Shown: positions 26,450-36,300 of the stretch, piece by piece
Layout: every line of letters starts with the position of its first letter
Position numbering within the stretch: position 1 is the stretch's first letter
Origin: Actinophytocola sp963840275
GTDB taxonomy: Bacteria; Actinomycetota; Actinomycetes; Mycobacteriales; Pseudonocardiaceae
DNA: 64,000 nucleotides
Direction of reading: 5' to 3'
NCBI GenBank assembly: GCA_963840275.1
Contig: CAWIYK010000005.1
Location: 744,001 to 808,000, forward strand
Program-made: the position numbers and the translations under genes
Notes under the pieces: generated by a model
What the model was told of the DNA's origin: nothing
What the model saw: the letters and a program-made list of their open reading frames with translations, nothing else
Databases searched by the model: none

Positions 26450-27560
26450 ATGAGGTTTCCGAAGCTCGCGGCGGGCGTCGCCGCGGCTCTCCTGCTGGCC
26501 GGCTGCGGCTCGGCGGAGAAGACGGTCGACCAGCAGCCGGAGTCCGCAGACGGCGCGCTCGTCGGCGTGACCATGCCGACCCGGTCGTCGGAACGCTGGA
26601 TCCACGACGGCGACAACATCAAGAAGGCGTTGGAGGAGAAGGGTTACCAGCGTCGACCTGCAGTACGCGGAGAACGACATCCCCACACAGGCCAACCAGT
26701 TGGAGAACCAGATCACCAAGGGCGCGCGGGTGCTGATCGTCGCGTCCATCGACGGCACCGCGCTCACCACCCAGCTCCAGCAGGCGGCCGACGCGAAGAT
26801 CCCGGTGATCTCCTACGACCGCCTGATCCGCAACAGCCCCAACGTCGACTACTACGCCTCGTTCGACAACTTCAAGGTCGGTGTGCAGCAGGCGACCTCA
26901 TTGCTGACCGGGCTGAAGGTGCTCAACGCCGACGGCAGCCCCGGCACGGCCAAGGGGCCGCTGAACATCGAGTTGTTCGCGGGCTCGCCGGACGACAACA
27001 ACGCCACGTTCTTCTTCGACGGCGCCATGTCCGTGCTCAAGAAGCACATCGAGAACGGCACTCTCGTGGTGAAGAGCGGGCAGCAGGACTTCAAGACGAT
27101 CGCGATCCTGCGCTGGGACCCGGCGACCGCGCAGCGCCGCATGGAGGACCTGCTCACCTCGACCTACGGCAGTGGGCGCGTCGACGGCGTGCTGTCGCCC
27201 TACGACGGCCTGTCGATCGGCATCCTCTCGGCGCTCAAGAGTGGCGGCTACGGCACCGCCGGCCAGCCCTACCCGGTGGTGACCGGGCAGGACGCGGAGG
27301 TCGCGTCCGTGAAGTCGATCATCGCGGGCGAGCAGTACTCGACGATCCACAAGGACACCCGCGAACTGGCGGCCGTCGCGGTGAAGATGGCGGACGCGGT
27401 GCTGAAGGGCGGCAAGCCGGAGATCAACAACGACAAGGACTACGAGAACGGCGAGAAGGTCGTGCCGGCGTTCCTGCTCGAGCCGGTCATCGTCGACAAG
27501 GCGAACTACCAGAAGGTGCTGGTCGACTCCGGGTACTACACCGCAGACCAGCTGAGGTAG
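26450..27560 (+). pseudogene. chvE: ChvE-type sugar-binding lipoprotein gene, broken by a +1 frameshift near 26651
   Basis: The first part (ATG at 26450) encodes a lipoprotein signal with lipobox LAGC and 'VGVTMPTRSSERWIHDGDNIKKALEEKGYQ'-type ChvE N terminus (split over residues 40-70). From 26652 the continuation is in the next frame: 'VDLQYAENDIPTQANQLENQ', then 'ITKGARVLIVASIDGTAL', 'VISYDRLIRNSPNVDYYASFDN', to the stop at 27560. Removing one base (C at 26651) restores a full ChvE-like protein of about 369 residues. Downstream gguA and gguB are intact. Either a recent mutation or a sequencing error; ChvE homologues bind arabinose, galactose and xylose. Confidence 0.85.
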
Positions 27561-27562
27561 CG

Positions 27563-29101
27563 ATGTCGGACGACATCCTGCTGATGAGCGGGATCACCAA
27601 GTCGTTCCCCGGCGTGACCGCGCTGCGGGACGTCGAGCTGTCGGTGCGGCGCGGTGAGATCCACGGCATCTGCGGCGAGAACGGTGCGGGCAAGTCGACG
27701 CTGATGAAGATCCTCTCCGGGGTGCACCCGCACGGGACCTACTCCGGGGAGGTCGTCTTCGACGGCGCGCCGTGCGCGTTCGGCGGCATCCGGGACAGCG
27801 AGGCCCGCGGCATCGTGATCATCCACCAGGAGCTGGCGCTCATCCCGCAGCTGTCGATCGCGGAGAACCTGTTCCTCGGCAACGAGGTCACGAGCCGGGG
27901 ACTGATCGACTGGAACCGCACCAACCACGCGGCGCAGGCCCTGCTGCGCCGCGTGGGGCTGCGGGAGAACCCGGTCACGGCGGCCGGCGACCTCGGCGTC
28001 GGCAAGCAGCAGCTCGTGGAGATCGCCAAGGCGCTGTCGAAGAAGGTCAGCCTGCTGATCCTCGACGAGCCGACCGCGGCGCTGAACGACGACGACTCCG
28101 CGCACCTGCTGACGTTGTTGCGCGGCCTGCGCGACGAGGGCATCACGTGCGTGGTGATCTCCCACAAGCTCGGCGAGATCACCGCGATCGCCGACACCAT
28201 CACGATCCTGCGTGACGGCCGGACGATCGAGAGGCTCGACGTCGGCGCCGGCGAGGGCACCGAGGAGCGGATCATCGCGGGCATGGTCGGCCGCGACCTC
28301 GAGCACCGGTTCCCGCCGCGCGTCAACGGGTCCGAGCCGGGCGATGAGGTGCTCCGCATCCAGGACTGGACCGTCCACAGTGTCACCCACCCCGGCCGGC
28401 TGGTGGTCGACAACGCCACGCTCTCGTTGCGGCGCGGGGAGATCGTGGGACTCGCCGGGCTGATGGGCGCCGGTCGCACCGAGCTGGCCATGAGCGTGTT
28501 CGGCCGTTCCTACGGTGTGGACATCTCCGGGCGGGTGTACAAGGACGGCCGCGAGATCGACGTGCGCACCGTGCGTTCGGCCATCCGCAACGGGATCGCG
28601 TACGTGAGCGAGGACCGGAAACGGTACGGGCTCAACCTGGTCGCCGACGTGAAGCGCAACGTGTCCGCCGCCGGGCTCGGCATGCTCGCTCGGCGTGGGT
28701 GGGTCGACGAGCACGAGGAGTTCCGGGTCGCGGAGCGGTTCCGTGCCGCGCTGCGGATCAAGACCCCGGACGTGCTCGCCTCGACGCACACGCTCTCCGG
28801 CGGCAACCAGCAGAAGGTCGTGCTGGCCAAGTGGATGTTCACCGAGCCGGACGTGCTGATCCTCGACGAGCCGACGAGAGGCGTCGACGTCGGCGCGAAG
28901 TACGAGATCTACACGATCGTCAACCAGTTGGCCGACCAGGGCAAGGCGGTGCTGGTGATCTCGTCGGAGCTGCCCGAGCTGCTCGGCCTGTGCGACCGGA
29001 TCTACACGCTGTCGGCCGGCCGGGTCACCGGCGAGCTGACCCGCGAGGAAGCGACACAGGAGCGACTGATGGAGCGCATGACGCAGGAGGTGCGCCGGTG
29101 A
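27563..29101 (+). CDS. gguA: Sugar ABC transporter ATP-binding protein, GguA/MmsA type
   Basis: The 512-residue tandem ABC ATPase has a first domain with Walker A GENGAGKST, 'IIHQELALIPQLSIAENLFLGNE' and Walker B LILDEPTAALN. The second domain has GLMGAGRTEL in place of Walker A, then 'ENRK'-type 'SEDRKRYGL', LSGGNQQKV and LILDEPTRGVD. It couples ATP hydrolysis to import of the monosaccharide captured by the ChvE-like protein. ATG two bases after the binding-protein stop. Its own stop overlaps gguB as GTGA. Confidence 0.92.
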   Translation: MSDDILLMSGITKSFPGVTALRDVELSVRRGEIHGICGENGAGKSTLMKILSGVHPHGTYSGEVVFDGAPCAFGGIRDSEARGIVIIHQELALIPQLSIAENLFLGNEVTSRGLIDWNRTNHAAQALLRRVGLRENPVTAAGDLGVGKQQLVEIAKALSKKVSLLILDEPTAALNDDDSAHLLTLLRGLRDEGITCVVISHKLGEITAIADTITILRDGRTIERLDVGAGEGTEERIIAGMVGRDLEHRFPPRVNGSEPGDEVLRIQDWTVHSVTHPGRLVVDNATLSLRRGEIVGLAGLMGAGRTELAMSVFGRSYGVDISGRVYKDGREIDVRTVRSAIRNGIAYVSEDRKRYGLNLVADVKRNVSAAGLGMLARRGWVDEHEEFRVAERFRAALRIKTPDVLASTHTLSGGNQQKVVLAKWMFTEPDVLILDEPTRGVDVGAKYEIYTIVNQLADQGKAVLVISSELPELLGLCDRIYTLSAGRVTGELTREEATQERLMERMTQEVRR

Positions 29102-30348
29102 GTGATCTCGCGAGCGAGTCCCGGGCGCAGGATGTCGACGCGACCCCGGAGCCGCCGGTGCGCGCGCCGCGGCGGCAGTTCCGGGTGAACCTGCGGCAGA
29201 GCGGCATCTACGTGGCGTTCGCGCTGATCGTGGTGCTGTTCACCGTGCTGACCGACGGCGCGCTGCTGCAGCCGGGCAACATCTCGAACATCGTCGTGCA
29301 GAACTCCTACGTCCTGATCCTCGCGATCGGCATGATCCTGGTGATCATCAGCGGCCACATCGACCTGTCGGTCGGCTCGGTCGTGGCGCTGACCGGGGCC
29401 ATCTGCGCGGTGCTGACCGTCCAGATGGGACTGCCGTGGCCGCTGGCGGTGCTGGCCACGCTCGTCGCGGGCGCGATCATCGGCGCGGCGCAGGGGTACT
29501 GGATCGCGTACTTCGGCATCCCGGCGTTCATCGTGACGCTCGGCGGCATGCTGGTGTTCCGCGCGCTGACGCTGACCGTGCTCGGCAACCAGGGCATCGG
29601 CCCGTTCCCCGAGGAGATCCGCACGCTGGCCAACGGGTTCACCGGCGGCTACCTCGGCAACGTCGGTCTCGGCCCGCTCGGCGGCGCCGACGTCGTGAGC
29701 CTGCTCGTCGGCGCGCTCGTGGTGGTCGGGTTCGCGGTCGCGCAGTGGCGCACGCGGCGTGCCCGGCAGGGCTACGACCAGACCGTCGACCCGATGCCGC
29801 TGTTCGTCGGCAAGATCGCGTTCGCCGCGGTCGTGGTGCTGTTCCTGGTCGTGCAGCTGGCTCGGTTCCGGAACCTGCCGTGGGTCCTGGTGCTGCTCGC
29901 CGTGCTGGTGCTGGGCTACACGCTGATGGCGAGCCGCTCGGTGTTCGGCCGCCACATCTACGCGGTCGGCGGCAACCTGGCGGCCGCCACCCTGTCCGGC
30001 GTGCGGGTCAAGCCGGTGACGTTCTGGGTGTTCGTCAACATGGGGGTGCTCGCCGCGCTCGCCGGCGTGATCTTCGCCGGCCGCCTCAACCAGGCCGGCC
30101 CGACCGCGGGCACGTCGTTCGAGCTGGACGCCATCGCGGCGGCGTTCATCGGCGGCGCGGCCGTGCAGGGCGGCGTCGGCAAGGTGGTCGGCGCGATCAC
30201 CGGCGGCCTGATCATGGGCGTGATCAACAACGGCATGTCGCTGATCGGCGCGCCGAGCGAGCGCGTGATGCTGGTGAAGGGCCTGGTCCTGCTGGCGGCC
30301 GTGGCCTACGACGTGTGGACGAAGAGGCGCGCGGGCGCGGCTAGGTAG
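29098..30348 (+). CDS. gguB: Sugar ABC transporter permease, GguB/MmsB type
   Basis: The 416-residue membrane protein has about ten hydrophobic segments: 'AIGMILVIISGHIDLSVGSVVALTG', 'VGGNLAAATLSGV' and 'SFELDAIAAAFIGGAAVQGGVGKVVG'. A roughly 35-residue charged N-terminal extension starts VSDLASESRAQ. Those first 24 bases closely match the start of the mini-ORFs in the 13363-13513 repeat, so the gene seems to have acquired its start from that element. It ends the arabinose island and converges with the DUF427 gene. Confidence 0.9.
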   Translation: MSDLASESRAQDVDATPEPPVRAPRRQFRVNLRQSGIYVAFALIVVLFTVLTDGALLQPGNISNIVVQNSYVLILAIGMILVIISGHIDLSVGSVVALTGAICAVLTVQMGLPWPLAVLATLVAGAIIGAAQGYWIAYFGIPAFIVTLGGMLVFRALTLTVLGNQGIGPFPEEIRTLANGFTGGYLGNVGLGPLGGADVVSLLVGALVVVGFAVAQWRTRRARQGYDQTVDPMPLFVGKIAFAAVVVLFLVVQLARFRNLPWVLVLLAVLVLGYTLMASRSVFGRHIYAVGGNLAAATLSGVRVKPVTFWVFVNMGVLAALAGVIFAGRLNQAGPTAGTSFELDAIAAAFIGGAAVQGGVGKVVGAITGGLIMGVINNGMSLIGAPSERVMLVKGLVLLAAVAYDVWTKRRAGAAR

Positions 30349-30353
30349 ACCGC

Positions 30354-30725
30354 TCAGCTCGCCGTCGAGATCTCCACCTTGTTCGCGTAGAACGCGACGT
30401 GGCCGGCGAGTGGGGCGACCGCGTCGTAGGGGGCGGGGTAGGTCCAGATCACGTCGGTCAGCTCGCCGTCCGGCGTGCTGAGGCTGTAGTAGGACGCGTC
30501 GCCCTTGTACGGGCAGTAGGTGCTGGTGTCGGTCGCGGTGAGCAGCGACTGGTCGACATCGGCGATGGGGAGGTACTGCACCGCGGGGTAGTTCGACTCC
30601 TGCAGCACGAGTGCGGCGGTGGTGTCGGCGACGACCTGCCCGCCGGCGCGCACGGTGACGCGGGCCGGGTTCTTCTCGATCGTGATCGGGTGGTCGGGGC
30701 CGGGCGTCTTCTGCTCACGGGACAT
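30354..30725 (-). CDS. DUF427 family protein
   Basis: This 123-residue single-domain protein has 'ITIEKNPARVTVRAGGQVVADT', 'LVLQESNYPAVQYLPIADVD' and 'TSTYCPYKGDASYYSL' followed by 'IWTYPAPYDAVAPLAGHVAFY'. These blocks define DUF427, a small beta-barrel family of unknown function common in actinobacteria. ATG at 30725 is used because the N terminus is short and polar in other members. It converges with gguB with only five bases between stops. Confidence 0.85.
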   Translation of the reverse strand: MSREQKTPGPDHPITIEKNPARVTVRAGGQVVADTTAALVLQESNYPAVQYLPIADVDQSLLTATDTSTYCPYKGDASYYSLSTPDGELTDVIWTYPAPYDAVAPLAGHVAFYANKVEISTAS

Positions 30726-30999
30726 CGGTGCATCGCTTTCAGCCGTTCGACGACCACGCCGTGGCGCGGTCCCTGCCAACTGCTGCAAGTCTGCTCCGTC
30801 CGGAATTGTTCCCGCCACCGTCGGTGTGCGGTCGGACACCCGGGGCCGACCGCACGGCTGGACAAGGCCGCGCACTGCTCCACTGGCGGGATCTCCTTGC
30901 GCCCAATGCCCCAACTTCCGTGTTGCGTTGTTTCCGTACGCACACGTCAGGGCACTACTCGGTCGTCTCGACCACGTACGTCCGAGGAAGGAGCACGTG
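30726..30999. promoter_or_regulatory. Divergent intergenic region with weak sigma-B-like promoter
   Basis: This 274-bp gap between DUF427 and the membrane protein at 31000 is less GC-rich than its surroundings. It holds GTTT (30930-30933), a 16-base spacer and GGGCAC (30950-30955), a possible stress-sigma promoter for the downstream operon. GAGGAAGGAG before 31000 is a strong RBS. I see no ORF with coding character and no repeat. Confidence 0.3.
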
Positions 31000-31674
31000 A
31001 TGTCGACAGGAGCGATAATCGCCCTGATCATCGTCATTCTGGTCGTGGTGGTTCTGGCAGCCTGGTTCGTCGGGCTCCAGACCCGGAGGAAGAAGCTGCG
31101 GGAGCGGTTCGGCCCGGAGTACGACCGCCGCGTCAAGGAGACCGACGACCCCAAGGCCGTCGAGCGGGAGCTCACCGAGCGGGAGAAGCGCCACGCGCGG
31201 TTGGAGCTGCGGCCGCTGTCCGACCACGCCCGGGCCCGGTTCGCCGAGCAGTGGGTCCTCGTCCAGGAACGGTTCGTCGACCGGCCCGGTGAGGCCGTCG
31301 TGGAGGCCGAGACGCTGGTGCAGGCCGTGATGCGGGAGCGCGGCTACCCGACCGAGGGTCATGACCAGCAGGCCGAGGACCTGTCCGTCGAGCACGCGAA
31401 GATCGTGCCCCAGTACCGGGAGGGGCACGCGATCCAGGCGCGGCACGTCAAGCAGTCCGATGTCTCCACCGAGGAGCTTCGCAAGGCGCTCGTGCACTAC
31501 CGCGCCGTGTTCGGCTCGCTGACCGGGATCGACGTGGACAGCGAGCGGACCGACCGGACCCAGGAGCGCGCCGTGGTGACCGACGGGCAGGTCGACGCGA
31601 CCCCGAACGAGGTGCCGGACGCCAGGAACGGCCACGACGCCGTCGACCGCCGACGGACCAACACCAACCCCTGA
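31000..31674 (+). CDS. Membrane-anchored conserved protein with coiled C-terminal domain
   Basis: The 224-residue protein has one N-terminal transmembrane helix (about residues 5-27, 'IIALIIVILVVVVLAAWFVG'), then a basic cytoplasmic stretch and a long charged helical region. Residues about 75-170 ('RFAEQWVLVQERFVDRPGEA' to 'STEELRKALVHYRAVFGSL') resemble the C-terminal domain of the next gene product. Actinobacterial proteins of this type are often annotated as secreted or conserved membrane protein; function unknown. A strong GGAAGGAG RBS is present. The next gene follows after 29 bases. Confidence 0.7.
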   Translation: MSTGAIIALIIVILVVVVLAAWFVGLQTRRKKLRERFGPEYDRRVKETDDPKAVERELTEREKRHARLELRPLSDHARARFAEQWVLVQERFVDRPGEAVVEAETLVQAVMRERGYPTEGHDQQAEDLSVEHAKIVPQYREGHAIQARHVKQSDVSTEELRKALVHYRAVFGSLTGIDVDSERTDRTQERAVVTDGQVDATPNEVPDARNGHDAVDRRRTNTNP

Positions 31675-31703
31675 CCGCAGCTAGCTGTTCGGAGGTACCA
31701 CCC

Positions 31704-32285
31704 ATGCGACACGACGACCTACCGCGCGAGCGGGTCGACAACGAACCCATGACCCCCATGGCGGACGACCCCGAGTGGCAGGACCCGAACCGGCTCGACG
31801 AGCCGGACGTCCCGTTCGAGCGCCCGTCCGACGAACCGGTCGGCGGCGCGTACGGCACCCCGGTCGACACCGACCGCGACGACCTGGCCCCGGGTCAGGG
31901 CAATGACCCGGTGCTGGACAGCGACGTCGACACCGCGCCCGGCCGGGACGCGGAGCCGCTCGACACCGGGCGCGCCGAGCCGGTGGCGGCCGGTGGCGCT
32001 CCGGACGAGGACACCGGCGCCGTCCTGTTCGGCGACGACCAGGTCGACCGGTTCCGCAACCGGTGGCGTGAGCTGCAGGCCGACTTCGTCGACGACCCGA
32101 AGCAGGCCGTGCGTGGCGCGGACGAGCTGGTCGACGAGGTGATGCGGACGCTGTCCGAGATCTTCGCCGAGCACAAGAACGAGCTCAAGGGCCAGTGGCA
32201 GGACGACGGCCCCGGCGAGACCGAGGAGCTGCGGGTGGCGCTGCGCCGGTACCGCTCGTTCTTCGACCAGCTGCTCAACGCCTGA
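31704..32285 (+). CDS. Conserved acidic protein, paralogue of the upstream gene's C-terminal domain
   Basis: The 193-residue product has an acidic, low-complexity N-terminal half (Asp/Glu/Pro-rich) and a helical C-terminal domain 'VDRFRNRWRELQADFVDDPK', 'ADELVDEVMRTLSEIF' and 'ETEELRVALRRYRSFFDQLL'. This aligns with 'ARFAEQWVLVQERFVDRP', 'AETLVQAVMRERG' and 'STEELRKALVHYRAVFGSL' of the product at 31000-31674. Unlike its neighbour it lacks a membrane helix. It is probably in the same operon and ends at a strong terminator hairpin. Confidence 0.65.
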   Translation: MRHDDLPRERVDNEPMTPMADDPEWQDPNRLDEPDVPFERPSDEPVGGAYGTPVDTDRDDLAPGQGNDPVLDSDVDTAPGRDAEPLDTGRAEPVAAGGAPDEDTGAVLFGDDQVDRFRNRWRELQADFVDDPKQAVRGADELVDEVMRTLSEIFAEHKNELKGQWQDDGPGETEELRVALRRYRSFFDQLLNA

Positions 32286-32310
32286 CCGCTCGACGCCTGA
32301 CCGCTCGGCC

Positions 32311-32350
32311 GGCACCGCCGGGCCCCACCACCACGGGGCCCGGCGGTGCC
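32311..32350. terminator. Strong hairpin terminator
   Basis: GGCACCGCCGGGCCCC, an 8-base loop, then GGGGCCCGGCGGTGCC: a perfect 16-bp stem directly after the gene ending at 32285. No U-tract follows, as expected for this GC content. Confidence 0.85.
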
Positions 32351-32428
32351 GTGTGCGGAACCTTCCGCTTACCCCGGCCGCCGTCCCTCGCAGAGGATGG
32401 CTGTGCGCAAGGGAGAGCGGAGGACATC

Positions 32429-32791
32429 ATGACCGAACCCGTTCGGCACAGACGCGGAACAGTGATCCTGCTCGCGGTCGCGGTCGGGCTGCTGACCGTG
32501 GCCGTGGGACTGCTCGGCACGCTGTACGTCATGCAGCGCGGCGACACCGATGAGGTGAACCAGCAGGTCGCCACGGCGGAGCGGGAGCTGGCCGACGCCA
32601 ACGACCGGCTGGCCGCCAACATGTCCACATTGGACGAACAGGACCAGGAGCGCGAAGAGCTGGAGGACACCGCAACGGCGCTGCACGCGTGCGCCGACCC
32701 GACCGCCGCGTCCATCGAGGCGGTGCGCGCCGGCGACGACGCCGCGCTGAGCAACGCCCTCGACCTGATGTTCGCCAACTGCGGGAGATGA
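32429..32791 (+). CDS. Small membrane-anchored coiled-coil protein
   Basis: The 120-residue protein has a transmembrane helix at about residues 11-35, then an extracytoplasmic heptad-rich region ('VNQQVATAERELADANDRLA...'), and 'HACADPTAAS...FANCGR' with two Cys that may form a disulfide. ATG follows GGAGG. It overlaps the next gene by four bases (ATGA). That neighbour has the same layout, so the two look like tandem paralogues. Function unknown. Confidence 0.65.
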   Translation: MTEPVRHRRGTVILLAVAVGLLTVAVGLLGTLYVMQRGDTDEVNQQVATAERELADANDRLAANMSTLDEQDQEREELEDTATALHACADPTAASIEAVRAGDDAALSNALDLMFANCGR

Positions 32792-33303
32792 CCATGACCG
32801 AGATGGCGCAGCACAACGGTTTCCACCCGATGGGCGACGCGACGACGCCCGGCCCGCTCCCGCTCGGCCCGCCGACCCCGCCGCGGTTCCCGGTCTCGGC
32901 GCCCTTGCCGATTCCCCCGCGGACACCCATGCCGGCGCCCATGCCCGAGCCCGAGCCACCGCGGCGGACCGGCGGGCGCGCGAGGGTCGTCCTCGCCGTC
33001 GTCGCGGCGCTCCTGTTGGCGGCGGGCATCGTGTTCGGCGTGCTGTACGTGTCCGCGCGGGGCGACCACGACGCCGCCGTCGTGCGGTTGACCGAACGCG
33101 AGGGCACCCTCGCCGAGGCGAACCTGCGGGTGTCGTCCACCGACTCCGCCCGGCAGGCCGCCGATCGGCGCAACAGCGCGCTGGAGACCGAGAACGCGCA
33201 GTTGACCACCTGCGTCGAGGCGGTGCGGCACTACCTGTGGGACGGGCTCGTCGGCGCGGAACGGGAGGCCGCGGTCGAGCAACTGTTCACCGCATGCGGG
33301 TGA
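32788..33303 (+). CDS. Pro-rich membrane-anchored coiled-coil protein
   Basis: The 171-residue product has a cytoplasmic proline-rich N terminus (about 20-60), a transmembrane helix (about 66-88, 'VVLAVVAALLLAAGIVFGVLYV') and a heptad-rich outer domain ('RLTEREGTLAEANLRVSS...ENAQLTTCVEA'). It ends FTACG, resembling FANCG of its neighbour. The two are coupled by an ATGA overlap. The kinase gene downstream suggests a role in envelope signalling, but only by position. Confidence 0.65.
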   Translation: MTMTEMAQHNGFHPMGDATTPGPLPLGPPTPPRFPVSAPLPIPPRTPMPAPMPEPEPPRRTGGRARVVLAVVAALLLAAGIVFGVLYVSARGDHDAAVVRLTEREGTLAEANLRVSSTDSARQAADRRNSALETENAQLTTCVEAVRHYLWDGLVGAEREAAVEQLFTACG

Positions 33304-33356
33304 GGCGGCGGGATTCCTGGCCGTAGGCTTGGCGCCGATCGAGCAGGAGGCCGCAG

Positions 33357-36300
33357 ATGGGCGACGGGCCCGAGTTGTTCGGACCTTATCGGGTGGGGGA
33401 ACTGCTTGGTGTCGGCGGGATGGGGGAGGTCCACCGCGCCTTCGACACCGAGCACGAACGGCAGGTCGCGCTCAAGCGGTTGCCGGGGGAGGCGGGTCCG
33501 GAGTTCCGGGCCCGTTTCCGGCGTGAGGCGAAGATCGTCGCCGGCCTGCGCGAGGCGCACGTCGTGCCGATCAACGCGCACGGCGAGATCGACGGCAGGC
33601 TGTACCTGGACATGCGGTTGATCGACGGCCCCGACCTGAAGCGGGTCCTGGCCGACGGTTCGCTGGATCCCTTGCGCGCCATCGAGATCCTCTCGCAGGT
33701 GGCGGTCGCGCTCGACGCGGCGCACGCGCGTGGCGTGCTGCACCGGGACGTCAAGCCGGCCAACATCCTGCTCGACGCCGACGGCGTCGCCTACCTCGCC
33801 GACTTCGGCATCGCCAGGTCGATCGCGCCGGACGTCACCCAGCTGACCGAGACGGGCGGCTACGTCGGCACCCTCGACTACATGGCGCCGGAACGGCTGA
33901 TGCGCGGCGACATCGACGTCGCGTCGGACGTCTATGCCCTGGCGTGCGTGCTGTTCCAGTGTCTCACCGGGCGGGTTCCGTTCCCAGCGGAGGATTCCGT
34001 CGGCAAGCTCGCGGCGCAGCTCAACGACCCGCCGCCCGCGCCGTCGCTGTTCGACCGCAGGATCCCGCCGGGGCTCGACCTGGTCGTGCGCACCGGGATG
34101 GACAAGGACCCGAAGCGGCGGTACCCGTCGGCCGGCGAGCTGATGGCGGCCGCGGCGGCCGTCACCGCGGAGGCACCGACCGCGGTGGCGCAGGAGCTGC
34201 TCGCCGGCGGCGACCCCGACCAGTCCTACTTCGTGCAGCTGCTCGCGACGCTCGGCTGGGGCCGCGACACGGCCGCGCCGAGGACCGCGGGCGACACCGA
34301 CGTGCTCGTCGACCGCTGCCCGTACCCGGGACTGCAGAGCTTCGGCACCGGCGACAGCGAGTGGTTCTTCGGCCGCGAGCAGGCCGTGCGGGACCTGCTC
34401 GCCCGGCTTTCCCGTCACCGCGCGGACTCCGGGCCGCTGATGGTGGTCGGCGCGTCCGGTACCGGCAAGTCGTCCCTACTGCACGCCGGGCTGCTCGCCA
34501 CCCACGCGCGGGGCGGCGGTTCCGCGCCACGGCTCGCGATGACGCCGGGGGACCGCCCGATCGCCACGCTGGCCGCGCGGCTCGCGGCGCTCACCCGCTC
34601 CGACCCGAACCGGCTGGCCTGGCAGCTGCGCGAGCGGCCCGCGACGTTCGGCGAGCTGTGCCGCTCGGTCGCCGCCGGCACGGACGGCCCCATGATCGTC
34701 GCGGTCGACCAGGTCGAGGAGCTGTTCACCCAGTGCCCCGACGCCGGCGAGCGGGAGGCGTTCGCGGTCGCGCTCGCCAACGCGTGGCCCGCGCGCGTGG
34801 TGGTCGCGGTGCGCGCGGACTTCGTCGAGCACTGCATCACCGTGCCCGCACTGAAACCGTCGCTGAACGCGCCGTACGTGCTCGGCCCGCTCGGGGTCGA
34901 CGAGCTGGCGCGGGTGGTCACCAAACCCGCCGAGGCGTCCGGGCTGGAGCTCGAGCCCGGTCTCGTCGACCGCCTGATCACCGACGTCGGCGCCGGCCGC
35001 GACCCCGGTGCGCTGCCCAGGCTCGCCCACGCGCTGCGCGAGACCTGGCACAACCGTTCCGGCAACCGGTTGACGCTCAAGGGATACCAGCAGACCGGCG
35101 GCGTCGACCGGGCGGTGGCGCTGACCGCCGACGGCGTCTACACCAGGCTGAGCGAGCACGACCGGCAGGCGCTGCGTGCTGTGCTGCTGCGGATGGTCAC
35201 CCTGCTCGACGGCGGCGGCATCGCCAGGCGCATGGCGCGACGCGCCGAGGTGCCCGTGCCGCTACTGGAAAGTCTCGTCGCCGCGCGGCTCGTCACGGTC
35301 GACCGCGAGTTCGTGCAGCTGTCCCACGACGCGCTGCTGACCGCGTGGCCGCGGCTGGGGGAGTGGGTGGCGGAGGACCGGCAGGGTCTGCTGGTGCGCC
35401 AACAGCTCGGCGAGGCGGCGGCCGGCTGGCGGGCCGGCGGACAGGACCGGGGCGACCTGTACCGCGGCGCTCGGCTCGCGGCGGCGCTGGACTGGTCGGC
35501 CGGGCGGCCCGACCTCACGTCCGACGAGCAGTCGTTCCTGCAGGCGAGCGACCGCGACCGGCGGCGGCGCACGCGCCGGCTGCGTGGTCTCGTCGTCGGT
35601 CTCGCGTCCCTGCTCGCCGTCGCGCTCCTCGCCGGGGTGCTCGCGGTCGTGGCCCGCGACCAGGCGCGACAGGAGAGCAGCGTCGCGCTGTCGCGGCAGT
35701 TCGCGGCGGAGTCGCTCGCCGAGTCCGAGGTCGATCCGGTCGCCGCCATGCGCAAGGCGATCGCCGGGTGGCGGGCGAGCCCGACGAGCGAGGCGCGCGG
35801 CGCGCTGTTGTCCGCGCCGATGCTCACCTACCCCGACGCGTTCCGGTCCGGCCTGGACAGCGCGTACGCCATCGACGTCAACCCGGACGGGACGCTGGTC
35901 GCGGTCGGTTCCGGCACCGGCGGGATCGTGCTGTGGGACGTCGAGGCACGCAAACCGCTCGACGTCGAGATCACCGGCGTCGGGTCGGTCGTCTCGATGC
36001 GGTTCTCCCCGGACGGCAGCCTGCTCGCGACGTCCTCGATCCAGTCGGGCAACACCGAGGAGAGCGGGGTGCGGGTCTGGGAGGTGCCGAGCGGCAAGCT
36101 GGTGCGGCGCCTGCGGGACGCGTTCCCGGCGATCGGCCAGGTGGCGTGGCGGCCGGACGGGAAGGCGATCGCGGCCGCGTCGGTGCGGCGGGACAACACC
36201 ACCGCGATCGGGGAGTGGGACCCGCACACCGGCAACCTGGACCGGTGGATCGCCGGAGGCGGGTTCGACTCGTCGGGGCTGGTGTACAGCGCCGCCGGCG

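Noticed and set aside
24206..29101. A 1631-codon open frame through araD, araA, chvE and gguA
   Set aside because: It only matches known proteins in its first chvE part and in gguA. The rest is out of frame with araD and araA and arises from the low stop-codon frequency at this GC content.
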